The notes beneath the pieces are model-generated. The model was not told where the DNA came from and searched no databases. It saw nothing but the letters and a program-made list of their open reading frames with translations. A program made the translations under genes and the position numbers. From Diploptera punctata (taxonomy: Eukaryota; Arthropoda; Insecta; Blattodea; Blaberidae): 64,000 bases of DNA. Shown one piece after another: positions 20,451 through 33,163 of the stretch; the first letter of the stretch is position 1; each line of letters opens with the position of its first letter. Location of the stretch: positions 248,001-312,000 of the forward strand of contig JASPKZ010008347.1 in the NCBI GenBank assembly GCA_030220185.1. Direction: 5' to 3'.

Positions 20451-22099
20451 TTAAAAAAATATTTTAAAATCTCATATTCAGTGCAACTATGCACACAAAT
20501 TCAGTAATGAAACCCACCTGCAGGGATACATAAAGTTGAGCATAAAAAATTCTCGACCAATGCCACTGCCATTCTTAAGCTGATAAGGGAGAGATTTGGA
20601 CTCCATGTGAAGTTAAATAAAACAATGTCGTTATGTTCTTATCATGGGTCATACTTGTACAGCATGCAAAGAGAAACAAGATTGAGGATCTGCTCCATGG
20701 AAACTGTCACGATGTCTTCGTGAAATTAATTGATATGCCAATTTTAAAAGCAAGCATAGTAAACCCGACAAGTTCGAGTAATATTACAGAAATTAAATCT
20801 GATATTCATTTCATAATCCCCAGAGCTAATTAAAAAAATAGAATTTTGGACGTACATTTGAAAGTAACTGGAGCTTCCTCTACTCTTCGCTGCGCACGCC
20901 TCGCCACTGCAAATAGACCTATTATGACGCATGTCTGCAGAATAATTCCAATTCATAGAAGAGATACCTCTTCTATATTAAGAAGGTACTTGCAGAAAAA
21001 CGTTAACATTGAAAGGTTCCTTGAACCCGGATGAGTTCCCAATAAAAGATATATTTTACGGATCACTGCATCATCTCCTGATTGCTTCTCGGAAATCCGT
21101 TATTATATACTTTTTTTTACGCACTAATATAGAAATCAAAATCCGAAAAATGACTGAACCTTTTCAATATAAATCTGATTTAAATCTATAATTACATAAA
21201 AATATGTTCTCTTCGCAATATTATTTCACATTCGTGGAAATGGAGGAAATTATACCAATACCAAATTTAACCATTTTAACAATAAATTACGGTTATAGCT
21301 TATAGCTGAGATAATAAAAAAATATTCCCTAACTAATAAAATGTATGCGTAATTTTTTTCCAGTATTAAGGCATTATAATTGCCAAAGATGGTAAAGAAA
21401 ATCAGACGTTAAAAAGAGAATAACACTGTTAAAATCAAAATATCGGTTTTAAATATGATTCTTTAGAAAAAGAATTCCAAAAGAAAATGAATCACGAATC
21501 TTTAAAACAATACTAGGAACCATAATAATAAATGGGAGGTGATGTTTCAAACAAATCCTATGTTATCACCTATGAAAATGTATTTTTGGAGAACATCGCA
21601 CACAATGTTAAAAAGAGACAAGATTGGAAGCAATATATTAATTATAAAATTCGACTAAACATATCCATATTGGACTATGTATAACAGAAACAACTATAAT
21701 TATGGCCATTTGAAAAGAAATACAGAAGAATGACTACCTAATAACGTTTTGGAATTGATGCCGCCCGAGAGGGAAACCAAATTCAGAGTATAACAACAAC
21801 AACGATAGAAAGAAAAAAATAGATTGATGCTAATAAAATAATAGGGAAGATAGGAAAATAATTTAAATTCGATATTTAACATTGGGTACCGGAAGATGTG
21901 TTGCACTGTTAAACCGGCCTTAGACAGATAACGTTCCAAATAATAATCTGAACTGTACTTCTTAAAGTTTACACTACTGTTTAACAAAAGATTGGAATAA
22001 AAATATAAATTAATTTTAAAATAACGTAATTAAAATTTTGTAAAATGAAATGAAAATTATTATCTTTTTCGCATGAATAAAAATAAGGAAAACAAGTTC
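20451..22099. other. No recognised feature
   Basis: AT-rich. Short open frames at 20633-20833 and 21700-21987 lack motifs and sit in low-complexity DNA. Nothing else is recognised. Confidence 0.4.
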
Positions 22100-22232
22100 A
22101 TGGCGGATTGTGAATAAGAGTGAAACTGGTTGCTCGTGTTTTTGCACAATTTTCATCAGGTGTTAGTTTGTTTTTATAAACGTAATATCGATATTGCGAA
22201 TTTATTTTGTTTGTAGCTTAATTTTACGCATA

Positions 22233-22889
22233 ATGGCTCCACGTAAAACAAGAAATTGTGAAGAAAGCAAAGAAGAAATAACAAAGCGTGTGGTCCAAGA
22301 ATGTTTGCGGGATCCAGCCATGTTGCAGCTGTTGAAGGACTCCGTGCGTGAGGCTATTGTATCGGAGCTAAAGGTAACTATAGACCTTAATACAGAAGTC
22401 ATTAGGCAGTTGGAACTCTCGCTTCAGGAGAGGGACAACAAAATATTAAAACTGGAACAACAGTTATGTGAGAAAACCGACTCGCTAGAGCAATACCAAC
22501 GTCGACAGTGTCTACGTATTTTCGGTATACCTGAACAGGATGGTGAAGATACGGACAATATAGCAATAGACGTGGCCTCCAAAATTGGAGTTAAATTAGA
22601 AACCTGTGATATCGACAGGAGTCACAGGGTTGGGAAAAAGTCGGATCCACCACGGCCGGTTATTGTGAAGTTAATAAGTTATAGAAAGAGAAGGAAGGTC
22701 TTTCAAAATAAAAAACAATTGAAAGGCAGTGGGATCACAGTAAGAGAAGACCTCACCCAAATTAGATATAAATTGTTAAAGGACTGCATCACAAAATTTG
22801 GCGTCACAAATGTGTGGACAATTGATGGCGCAATACATGTGAAAAATGGAGATACCAAACGCATCATCACCCGGGCCTCTGATATGTAA
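22233..22889 (+). CDS. LINE-A ORF1 protein (coiled coil plus RRM-like domain)
   Basis: An uninterrupted frame of 218 codons starting MAPRKTRNCEESKEE. An in-frame upstream ATG at 22194 would add 13 hydrophobic residues and looks less likely. Residues ~65-100 (RQLELSLQERDNKILKLEQQ) are a coiled coil. Then RRQCLRIFGIPEQDGEDTDN and DIDRSHRVGKKSDPPRPVIV form the RRM-like core seen in L1-type ORF1 proteins and many insect LINEs, and a basic C-terminal part follows (YRKRRKVFQNKKQLKG). The role is RNA binding and chaperoning in the LINE RNP. ORF2 follows at 23232 on the same strand. Confidence 0.85.
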   Translation: MAPRKTRNCEESKEEITKRVVQECLRDPAMLQLLKDSVREAIVSELKVTIDLNTEVIRQLELSLQERDNKILKLEQQLCEKTDSLEQYQRRQCLRIFGIPEQDGEDTDNIAIDVASKIGVKLETCDIDRSHRVGKKSDPPRPVIVKLISYRKRRKVFQNKKQLKGSGITVREDLTQIRYKLLKDCITKFGVTNVWTIDGAIHVKNGDTKRIITRASDM

Positions 22890-23231
22890 ATCTACCTAGT
22901 GCAAACACGCCCAGTGATACCATATCCCCAATTTAGCACTTTTATATAGATTATTACAATTATATTTAGAAATTTCACATTAATTATTAGTATTATATTT
23001 AGAAATGTTACTTTATTTATTAATATAATATTTTATTAAGATATTAGTGACTTGTTCTTTTCTTATTATTCTAGTTAAAATATTTTTAAAATTTTCCATC
23101 CAAATAATGCTATTCATTTGGCAGTCTCTGACAGGTTAGAGGACACTACCCTTCTCACACCCCTTCCAAACAACAATAATGCATGACAGGTTCTAGAAAC
23201 AGCATTCTCCCCCTTCCCGTCTTCCCTACAT

Positions 23232-26200
23232 GTGGTGCACTTGAACGCACAAAGTTTAACTGCACATGTAGACGAAATTAGAATGATTTTCTCTTCTTCC
23301 AATACTCATGCTATTCTCGTATCAGAAACATGGTTCACTCCCTCCATTAATTCTAGTTTAATTGACATGGATGGTTATACTTTTCTTAGACATGATCGTG
23401 TACATAGTCGAGGGGGCGGTGTTGGTGTCTTCGTTAGGACAGACCTTTGCCCTAAGTCTGTATACTTTTCTAATAACGAGACATCTCCAGAAATTATGTT
23501 TATAGAAATATACGTAAGCTTCAAAAAATGCCTTCTTTGTGTAGTGTACCAACCCCCTAAACTGAAAAAATAGCAGAAATAGAATCCGCTCTACAAAACG
23601 CCCGTATACAATATGAACACGTTATCGTCCTGGGTGACTTTAATATAAATATTAGACACTGACAACAGACATACACAACAGCTTATGTCCGCGTTTCAAG
23701 CTTGTGATATGACTATCCTTCCCTTACAGCCTACACATCACACCAATCACTCTGAGACTTTACTTGACTTAATTGCTACTAATAATCCAGACAGAGTACT
23801 AACCCACGGGCAACTGTCAGCTCCCGGAATATCAGCACATGATATTATATTCTTAGCATATTCACTGCAGTGCCCTAAACTAGCTCGTAAGACTATCACA
23901 TATAGAGAGCTAAAACATATAAACAATGCAGCTCTACTTGAAGACGCTATAAAATTACCCTGGCATACTATATGGACATTGCATTCTGTTGACGAAAAAG
24001 TTGAAGCATTAAATAACCTTATATTACAACTATATGACAGACACGCCCCACTGAAAACTAGTGAAACGACACCCTGCTCCCTGGATGTCTGCTAACATTC
24101 GTGACTTGATGACTGAAAGAGACGCAGCATATCGGAAATATAGAGTCGACAAAACTGACATAAATCTCAATCACTATAAACGGTTACGTAACAAGACTAC
24201 TCAAACTATCAGAAACGCCAAACTTAGACATCTATACAGCCTTATTGAACCTAATAACAATAACCCAGATATTTGGAAAAATCTGAATAAAATGGGTGTA
24301 GGAAGGAAAGACACACAGGTAGAAAAACTACCTGTTTCTCTGAACACACTTAATAACCACTTTACAAGCACATTCTTTACTCCTAAAGACAAAACACACA
24401 CAATAAGTGAACTGCTATTGACAAATCCACCAGACAGAGAACATTTACATTTTTCATATCTTACAGAAAATGAAATAAAGAAAGCTCTCAAACGAATAAA
24501 AACAAAAGCAGAAGGTACTGACTGTATAAATATCACTCTAACAAAATAATCGACGTTATACTACCTACCATAACTCATGTTTTCAACTCCTCACTACAGA
24601 CCTCTATATATCCCACATTATGGAAGCAAGCAATTGTACGCCCACTCCCGAAAGTAAAAACTCCCTTAACTCCTAACGATTTTCGACCCATTAGTATTTT
24701 ACCTACCCTTTCAAAAGCTTTGGAACGATTAGTCCATAAACAACTGACTGACTACCTAACTGAACACGACCTTCTAGATCAATACCAATCAGGCTTCAGG
24801 ACAGGACACAATACAAATACTGCTCTACTAAATATATGTGAAGACATACGCGAAGAATCTGATAATCGAAAACTTACTATTCTTACACTACTTGACTTTA
24901 GTAAAGCATTTGACACGGTAGACTTGGACTTATTGTTGCTTAAACTAAAAAACCTCTCACTTTCTGACAGTGTCACGCAATGGTTCAACTCCTACCTTCG
25001 TGAGCGCCAGCAATATGTTGTAGGAAATTCTACATTACGCTCTTCTTGGACCTACCGTAAAGCTGGAGTTCCACAGGGCTCGGTGCTCGGCCCATTGCTT
25101 TTTTCAATCTATATAAACGACATATCTGACTCCCTAAAACATTGCAAACATCATTTATTTGCGGACGACATGCAGATCAACCTTCACTCAGACAAATATT
25201 CTTTAAATGACGCGGTAACCAAAATTAATGAGGACCTTGACTCGCTAACGGCGTGGACAGAGAAATATGGACTTCAATTAAATCCTAGAAAGACACAAGC
25301 AATCATTATGGGCCATCAGAGACTATTATCCTCAATTAACACAAATGCAGTATTACATGTGTCACTTAATTGGGTTCAGATCCCTTATAGTGAGACAGTA
25401 AAAAATCTAGGAGTGTTTATGGATAAACATTTAATTTGGAATAAACAAATAAATAACATTTGCAAAACTATCTTCTCAATAATACACTCATTAAATCGTA
25501 TAAGAAATTGTTTACCGTTTTCTCTAAGAAAAATGTTAGTAGAAACACTTGCAATGCCCCATTTTGAATATTGTGATACTCTTTTTCCGATTGAGGGTCT
25601 TTCCACTTTTCAGCGGTTGCCCTTTTACCAGCCGGCTGCTGGCCCTTCACATCCACATGTGTCAATCACAGAGGTAGATGATCAACAGCCAGTGTAGGGA
25701 CATGTGGTTAGCATGTCGAGTCCCCCAGCCGTTATAGCTGGTTCCTCAACCTGGAGCCGCTACTTATTGTAGCTACCCAATTGCCTCACGATGCTGGGTG
25801 GGCACCGGTCCCATACTGGCCGAAATACCATGAGAAAATTTCTTCCCCATGGAGACTCGAACCAGCGCAAGTCCCGTAGCTCTGCGCCAAGGCTTCCTAC
25901 CTTAACCGCTCGGCTACGGCGCGGGACTGTGATACTCTTTTTACTGACCTAAATACTGTTCTTACCCAAAGACTTCAACGTGTTCACAATTCTTGCATAC
26001 GTTTTATTTGTGGTATACGTAGATTTGATCACGTTACACCATCCCTGGAACAATTGTCATGGCTTCGTCTACAAGATCGTAGAACCATCCATTCCCTATG
26101 CCTTCTCTATAAAATATTACACATCATTACCTTATTATTTATCACACCGCTTCACTAAACTCTCTGATACACATAACTTAGATACCCGATCCCTTGAGCA

Positions 26201-26369
26201 CAGTGCCCTATATATCCCTCCTCATCACACTACCTATTATTCGAAATCTTTTAGAGTTTCTCTTGCTAGAACATGGAATTCACTTCCACCCTATGTCAGA
26301 GACTGCCAAACTTTACCATCTTTCAGAAACAAATTGAAAATAAAATTACTAACAGAAACAACTCACTAA
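23232..26369 (+). pseudogene. LINE-A ORF2: APE endonuclease and reverse transcriptase, interrupted
   Basis: Endonuclease pieces: HLNAQSLTAHVDEI and SETWF (23232-23573), then the region at 23685-24095. A linker follows in 24061-24549. Reverse transcriptase at 24720-25580: SGFRTGHNTNTAL, LLDFSKAFDTVDLD, AGVPQGSVLGPLLFSIYIND, and the active-site box FADDMQIN, where most LINEs have YADD. SINE-C interrupts after MPHFEYCDTLF. Coding resumes at 25943 (TDLNTVLTQRLQRVHNSCI) and, after a shift, ends with ALYIPPHHTTYYSKSFR and SLPPYVRDCQTLPSF, a CR1/L2-type C-terminal block. There are at least four frame breaks, so it is not functional. Confidence 0.88.
25587..25927 (-). repeat. SINE-C inserted in LINE-A ORF2
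   Basis: A 341-bp SINE flanked by a perfect 15-bp duplication TGTGATACTCTTTTT (25572-25586, 25928-25942). Its head, on the right, reads on the minus strand GCCGTAGCCGAGCGGTTAAGG and later GGTTCGAGTCTCC, like a class II tRNA (Leu/Ser) A and B box. The body includes CGGCCAGTATGGGACCGGTG. Confidence 0.95.
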
Positions 26370-26979
26370 TATTACTTTTTAAGAATTAATAATGCGTTTT
26401 TGCATTATTTAATAAAAATAGACTTAGGATTTGTTAATACGTATATTTACCTAATGCCTTGTATAAAAAGCGTAGATTAATTCATTGTAGTTTATTACTT
26501 TCTTTGTATTTTTTTCTTTTTTACGTATAGTAGATTCGAGCTGTTATTCCTTTTTTTATTCATTGTATCATTAATTTAATTTTAATTGTATTTAGTTTCA
26601 TTGTATTATTAAACATTATTTTCATTATTATTCAATATGACAGATAATTAATTGTTCAATGTCTATTATTGTAATTTTTTTTGTATTCATAGTAACATAT
26701 GTTTGTCCTGTTTAATATGACTATTATTGTATTTTTTTTTGTATTCATATGTAACATATGTTTGTTCTGGTGAGTGGAAGAGAAGGCCACATGGCCTTAA
26801 CTCCACCAGGCTAAATAAATCTATTCTAAATAAATCTATTCTAAATTCTAAATCTATTCTATATTCTATACTAATGGGGATAGGGACCGGAATGAGTTAT
26901 CTATGAAGTTATCTATACATCTTAGAGTGCACGATAACATACTTTGAATCGAAATAAACAGTAATTGCTTCGACGAGTC

Positions 26980-27115
26980 CGTCGCCGTGGTGTAGTCGGT
27001 AGAGTCCCTATCTTCCACTCCGGCTAAACGGGTTCGATTCCCGGCGGGATAGGGGATTTTAAATCTGCACCTTGGGTCTGGATAGGTCCTGTCCTTGTGT
27101 CTATATATGAGAATA
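26980..27115 (+). repeat. SINE-D: tRNA-headed repeat
   Basis: The head GCCGTGGTGTAGTCGGTAGAG plus GGGTTCGATTCCCGGCGGG looks like Pol III A and B boxes about 40 bp apart. A short body follows (CCTTGGGTCTGGATAGGTCC) and ends in an A-rich run. No second copy is seen in the window. Confidence 0.55.
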
Positions 27116-27704
27116 AAAAAGAAAAAGTTTACGAAAAGGTAAAAAAACAATAAGGTAAAACAAGAAGAAAAAAAACAGTGTAAAGGAAAAATAAGAAAAA
27201 AAAAGTTTATAACGTTATAATTATGTACCTACATTACAGATTCATTAAGTAACTCACAACGATGTATTGGACATCTAAAGGGACAGTTCGACGTCACATA
27301 TCTTCGAATCATAATAAACCTTCCCTCAGTCTTAAATCGTTCCGTTCCATGAACACAATCTGAAGGTGGATGTTAAATGTGATGTCCCACGTTGTGGGCA
27401 TTTGAAGGTGGGTTTGTATAGATGTGTAGTTTAATTGGGGTGTTTTCACAGGGTTGTAGATATATGATTGTAATAATTTAAATCACTATTACTTGCCACG
27501 GCTCTTATGACTCCCTTCACGGGAGTGAAGGAAAGTTTCTTTCATAAAGAATAACACTTTTGTTATCAGTAAAGTTAAATACTATTTTATTAAAGTTTTC
27601 ACTTAAGATTAGATGAATGTTGTAAATGATCAATAATTTCTAAGATCCCGGCTCAAATTAATAAATTTCACTTATAAGCAGATTATCACTTCATATATAT
27701 ATAT
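27116..27704. other. No gene recognised
   Basis: A-rich start, then mixed sequence with a small hairpin around CCTTCACGGGAGTGAAGG (27517-27534). No repeat family was identified. Confidence 0.35.
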
Positions 27705-27971
27705 CCCGAGTGGAGTAGCTAGTCTCCCATCGGGCGCCTCCCCAGGTGGAGGATAGGGGAACGCTCACCAGATATGGCGGGTACTGGGGAAATAAAATAC
27801 GCAGGGCGGACCAAAACTAGGGCTGCTGCCTTGCAGTAAGATACTGGACTATCAAAGGCTAGAGGAAGAAAACCTTGAACAAAAATTACTCGTCCCCCAG
27901 GTTGGGGGTTGATGCATCGGGCCAGCTCCTCGTTCATCATAAAAAGAAAACATGCTAAAAATCCAAACATC

Positions 27972-30627
27972 ATGTCTCGGAGAAACACTCTAGGACGATT
28001 AAAGCTAAGAAAAAGGACTTTGAAAATTGGCACATGGAATATTCAAGGCTACAGAAATAAAATGGAGGAAATAATTAAAGAAGTAGAAACAATGAAAGTA
28101 GATTTGGCAATATTAACAGAAACAAAGAAGAAAGACACAGGAAATGAAGCATTAGGCAAGTATATACATCTATACAGTGGCGTGGATAAACATAAAAGAG
28201 CCAAAAGAGGTGTTTCAATGTTGATTCATAAGAAATGGAAAGGCACTATACGAAATTGGGAAGCCATCGATGAGAGAATTTTAAAATTAGACTTGAATAT
28301 ATGAGGATATAAGCTAACAATTTTTGGAATATACGCACCAATTAACGATAATGGAATGGCAAATCTAGAAAATTATTTATTTTTTTGACAAAGTTAATGA
28401 AGAAATAGGAAAAATTAGCGCTGGGAAACAATTGATATTATTGGGAGACATGAATGGAAGAACAGGAAGTAAATTTGGAGATCCAGTAGTAGGAAAGTTT
28501 GGAGAAAACATTTTAAATGAGAATGGAGAAAGGTTAATTGAATTATGTAGACAATCATCTTTAATAATATGGAATGGCTTTTTCAATAGTAAAGATACCC
28601 ATAAATACACGTGGGACGTCAAACATTAAATCAAAAATCCATTATCGATTACATGATTACAAAACAAAATTCAAAAATGAAAATACAAGATGTCAGAGCT
28701 TATAGAGGACCAAGTTGTGGGACAGATCATAAATTAGTAATTGGAAAATTTGTATTTCCTTATATTCATAATAAAGAAAACAACCACGCAGAAAAAGAAG
28801 AAAATGTTAGAACAGAAACTGAAAGAAAATACAATATAGAAAGCCTACAAAACGAAACTGTAAAGCATTTATATCAACAAAGATTGAATAAATATTAACA
28901 CAGAGTGAATTCCGAGATACAGAAGAGATGTATCAGTACCTAAAAAGGTGCATTCATGAAGCCGCCTATGAAGCATTGGGTGAGAAAGACAACAATAGAG
29001 GAAGGACAGCACCGTTTTGGAACGATGAAATAGAGAAAGAAATACAGAATAAGAAACAGTTGTTTTTAAAATGGCTTAGTACAAAGAACCAGAATGACGG
29101 AATACAATATCAAAAAGCACAAGCAAAAGTGAGAAGAATGGTTACTAAGCACAGAAACGAGATTTGGGATAAAAAATGTTCAGAAATACAAACATATTTA
29201 TGAGGGAGAGTTCTGAATCATGGAAATTTATAAAAGTATACGTTCATCGAATAGAAATAAGAATCTTCTCAACTTAATAGGGACACATGAATGGGGAGAA
29301 TATTACAAAAAAACTTTTAGTAGAGGACAAAAAATAATTTTTGGGAGAATATGACGATTTATCACAGATGGAAACAGGAAACATAATCGAAATTGATATA
29401 AATACTGTAAAAAAAGGAAATTATGAGAATGAAAAATGGTAGTAATGCCGGCCCAGGAAATACTGTTATAGAATTGTTAAAAGTGGCAGTCAGAAGTTAT
29501 TGGAAATGATCACTGTACTGTTTAATAAAATAATAAATGGCGAAGAAGTGCCAGAAGAGAGGAAAATCGCTATTATAACATCGATACCGTACATAAGAAG
29601 GGAGACGAAGAAAAAGTGTGAAAATTATAGAGGCATATCAGTAACGAGTACATTAAGTAGAATATATGGACGTATACTAAGTAAAATGAATGCTTTAGAA
29701 TACCGGGATAAACAAATGTAAGAACAATCTGGTTTTAGAAGTGGTAGGTCATGCACAGATAATATATGTTGTATAACACAAATGATAGAAAAAAAGAGCT
29801 ACTAACTGAGATATACATTTGCTTTTTGTCGATTTAACCAAGGCATATGATAGTATTCCTCAAAAAATGTTATGGGAAACTTTAGACAATTCTAACATTA
29901 CCAAAAATTAATAGAAGCTATAAAAGCATTATACAAAGGATCTATTTCGAAAATAAAAATTGGAAATCATATAACAGAGCGATTACAAAAGGTTTAAGGC
30001 AACGTTGCAGTTTATCTCCAACTCAATTCAAAATTTATCTCGAAAGAGTACTAAGAGATTGGAGGAAAAAATATAAAAAATGGGCATACCAATCCAAAAT
30101 ACACATGTATATTCACTAAATCTTGCAGATGACCAGGTATTAATACACAAGACCACGATGACATAGAACATATGGCTAAAAATGTAAAAGAAGAATATGA
30201 AAAATGAGGACTTTATATAAACATTGAGAAAACTAAATATCTGTGTATAGGAGAAGAAATGGAAAATATAAATTTCAACAATGGAGAAGAACTAAAATCT
30301 AGTATTGAATGCATTTATTTAGGAACAAAATTAGACCATTCAGACAATAAAAATTAGACCATTCAGACGATAACACAGTGGAAATTAAAAATAGAATCGC
30401 TCAAACAAAACAAGCAATAAATGCTTTAAACTCTGTTTGGTGGAGCAAAAATATTTAAAAAAATAGAAAATTACAAATATATCAAACCATAATTCACAGC
30501 ATTTTAACATATGGTGCTGCAGTCTGGCAAATTCCTGCCAGGGAAACGAAAATAATTTTAAGTACAGAAATGGATCTTTTTAAGAAGATCAGCTGGAAAA
30601 TCTAGAATGGATAGAATACGAAATAAA
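27972..30627 (+). pseudogene. LINE-G ORF: endonuclease and reverse transcriptase, decayed
   Basis: Starts MSRRNTLGRLKLRKRTLKIG, then GTWNIQGYRNKMEEI and LAILTETKKKDTG (endonuclease). GDMNGRTGSKFGDP and DTHKYTWDV follow at 28432-28629, and CGTDHKLVIGKF near 28720. Reverse-transcriptase pieces: KCENYRGISVTSTLSRIYGR (29500-29721), SGFRSGRSCTDNICCITQMI and FCRFNQGI, then INIEKTKYLCIGEE near 30220. The active-site box is destroyed. At least ten stops or shifts are present. Confidence 0.8.
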
Positions 30628-31934
30628 TAATAAGTTGGTAAGAGGCACTCGGAAGAGCATTAAGTTATAAGTTTATGATTTGTCTTTTATGAGTTCGTTC
30701 AGTGATCCTGTCCATATTCTGCATTGTTTGTAATGGTGTCGCTCACACTTTTGGTCGCATATCTTGCATTCACACGAATCACTCGGTTGGTGGAATTTTG
30801 TATTTTTGCACATTTTGTAATGATATCCTGTGTTGCTAAGCCTATGATTCTGTGCCTTTGTGGTTGGTTACTTCCAGTCCGCTCTCTGTTTACCATGGCA
30901 TCTGAGGCGTAGAAATGTTCGTCGATCTCTTTTTCTCTCTCTTTCTTTTTTTCGATGACTTTCTTATATGGCTCCGTTGCTGGCAGTAGTATCCTCAGGT
31001 CCTCTAGGAAGAAGGTTTCTCTGGCTAGCATATAGGCCATTCTATTTGGTGTGTATTTGCTTGCACCTAATGCCTTTTTGATGAATCTTGGTTTTTACTT
31101 TTTCTAACCTCTCCAAATCGCTGGTCGATAGTTTCTCCCATATCAGTTCTATCCCGTAGGTGACGATCGGGGTGATCACTGATGCGAATAATTTCATATG
31201 GCTGTGACTAATTTTAACGATGTGATGTCTTTGATACTGCACATAGCTCTTATAGCTGCTGCTGCTGCTCTCTCCTGCACATGTGCGCTGAAAGACTTTG
31301 TTGTTGGCTGCAGTGTTATGCCTAAATATCTGAATTTGTTGACCATTCTTATCGGTTCTTCTCCTAGTTTTAGATTATCACTTGCCGCTGTTCTTCCTCC
31401 TTTCTTGAAAACCATTTGTACGGTCTTGTTGCTGTTTATCTTGAACTCATTTTCCATAGCCCATCGTTGTATCCCATCTATGCCTTTTTGCAATTCTTCT
31501 TTGTTTTCTGCCCCAATGGCCATGTCGTCCGCATACGTTACCAGCGTGGTCCCGTTTGTTGCTTTCCCAATGTCAGCCGTCATTATGTTAAATAGTAGCG
31601 GGCTGATGGGGTCTCCTTGTAGTATCCCATTAGTTTGCATAACCTCGTCTGATGCCGCAACCTCATCTGTTATTTGTAACCAGTTTCGCCTCATTATGTC
31701 GTGTACTATTCCAACAATGGGGTGCTCGTTTCCAATCATGTCCCTCATCTTCGTGAGTAGTTTTTTTTCTGTTTATGTAATCGAACGCTTTTTCATAATC
31801 TGTGAAGACCACGTAGTATTTCCCTTTCGGTCTGTTGAGGGCTGCTTCTATCTCATATAATAATGCGGATGCTGCTTGCAGAGTGGATTTTCCTTTCCTA
31901 AATCCGAATTGATTTTCTGGGATGTTTAATTTTG
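30628..31934 (-). mobile_element. LINE-H 5'-truncated copy inserted in LINE-G
   Basis: A minus-strand LINE piece flanked by GAAATAAA (30620-30627, 31935-31942). It carries reverse transcriptase through the C-terminus with few lesions, so it is younger than its host element. Confidence 0.82.
30699..31934 (-). pseudogene. LINE-H reverse transcriptase and C-terminal domain
   Basis: Pieces in order on the minus strand: ENQFGFRKGKSTLQAASAL and VVFTDYEKAFDYINRK (up to 31934), then, after a shift, GILQGDPISPLLFNIMTADI and the active-site box VTYADDMAIGAE (31194-31748). NKFRYLGITLQPT follows, then FASVITPIVTYGIELIW (31042-31242) and a C-terminal domain rich in Lys/Glu (30699-31040). The YADD box is intact. 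Two or three frame breaks make it inactive. The clade is unresolved. Confidence 0.82.
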
Positions 31935-31942
31935 GAAATAAA

Positions 31943-32191
31943 GAAACAAGGGAAATTTTGGGTGTACAAGAGGAGCCGGACATCATAGGCATTATAGAAA
32001 AGAAAATATTACATTGGTATGGCCATGTCAAAAGAATGCCAGAGCAAAGATTGCCTAAAATTGTTATGGAATGGATCCCAATGGAAAGGAGGCAGAGAGG
32101 AAGACCGAAGAAAACTTGGATAGAAGGGGTACAAACAGCTATGAATATCAGAGGATTGGAAGAAGATCAATGGATGGACAGAGAGGAATGA
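31943..32191 (+). pseudogene. LINE-G ORF C-terminal end
   Basis: Continues LINE-G beyond LINE-H: KETREILGVQEEPDIIGI, HWYGHVKRMPEQRLPK, RRQRGRPKKTWIEG. This GHVKRM plus GRPKKTW pattern is the usual C-terminus of this LINE type. The frame ends before the (GAT)n tail. Confidence 0.8.
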
Positions 32192-32231
32192 CGTTTGATT
32201 TCCGGAAGACGGCGGCAGCTGCTATGATACT

Positions 32232-32259
32232 GGATGATGATGATGATGATGATGATTAA
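32232..32259 (+). repeat. (GAT)n tail of LINE-G
   Basis: Nine GAT-type units form the 3' tail of the element. Confidence 0.85.
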
Positions 32260-32261
32260 TA

Positions 32262-33163
32262 TATATATATAATGGACGACTTTTTCCAACGGTAATTTTT
32301 TTACTCATTAAGATCTTTTCACCATTTTATGGATAATTTATACACCTGATGAAGGAAATTAATACTTCTGTATCGTTCTCCATCACTTTGACACCATTTG
32401 GTCAACTAATATCACGAAAGGATACGAATTCACTTATTTCTCGATGATCCATTATTTTATATGTCCAACTCCTTTTGAGTATTGTAGCCATCTTGTTGTT
32501 CTAAGAAAAATCCCATTTCATTTCTCTTACAATCTGGAATGTTTGATTGGTCAATTGAAAAGGAAGGAGTCCTATTGGCTGACTCCTATCCAATTCGTCC
32601 AATCCGATTTATTTATTTATTTATTTGTAAAAAAATGTCAATTAAAATATTTAAAGTATTTTTATATATATAAAATCAGATAGAAATACATCTAACTGTA
32701 TTAACAGTTTATATTGGAAGTTTGAATTTTTTAATATACTTATAAAAATTTGAATTCTCTAAATCAATCATCTTTCCATTCCAAAGAGAAATAAATATAG
32801 TTATGTTTCAATATTAAAACCCCGTATTATTTTTATATGGGGATAAATATCCGGTTTTAAATCATAAGAATGAACTATTCAAAGAAATTTATGCCGAAAT
32901 AAAGATTAATGAAAATGTTGAAAAAATCTGTTTGTGTAAGATAGACATAAGAAAGCAAGCTTTTAAGGCAAAACCAAATATTAATGAGAGCAACGGTATC
33001 TTTATGGAACAAAATAGTTCAATATTACATCGAAGATAAATATACAGAAAATTCTAAAATACAGACCTACTGAAAAAGATAACATGCTATCGAACAATTT
33101 TAACAACTGAAAATGAAACTAATTACGGCGATAAAATATTTTATAATTTGTATTAAACTATTT
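32262..33163. other. No recognised feature
   Basis: AT-rich, with a TTTA run near 32611-32627. No convincing gene or repeat match. Confidence 0.4.

Larger units (their letters stand above)
22100..26871 (+). mobile_element. LINE-A: near full-length non-LTR retrotransposon (CR1/L2-like), split by SINE-C
   Basis: It has a 5' UTR, an intact ORF1, an ORF2 with endonuclease, reverse transcriptase and a CR1-type C-terminus, a 3' UTR with the motif GGCCACATGGCCTTAACTCC, and a tail built of AAATCTATTCTA-type repeats to about 26871. ORF2 is broken by several shifts and by SINE-C at 25587-25927. The same 3' end recurs inverted near 39633-39745. Confidence 0.85.
27705..32261 (+). mobile_element. LINE-G: APE-type LINE, split by LINE-H
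   Basis: The first part is 27705-30627 and the last 31943-32261, with LINE-H between. A GC-richer 5' UTR (27705-27960) leads into endonuclease and reverse-transcriptase coding. The 3' end is a (GAT)n tail at 32231-32259. Both outer ends touch short AT repeats that could be the duplication. Confidence 0.8.

Noticed and set aside
26866..27150. 94-aa minus-strand frame
   Set aside because: Reads across SINE-D and AT-rich flank; no motif.
31198..31860. 220-aa plus-strand open frame
   Set aside because: It is the antisense of the LINE-H reverse transcriptase, whose minus-strand motifs (YADD box, LQGDPISPLLFN) are clear.
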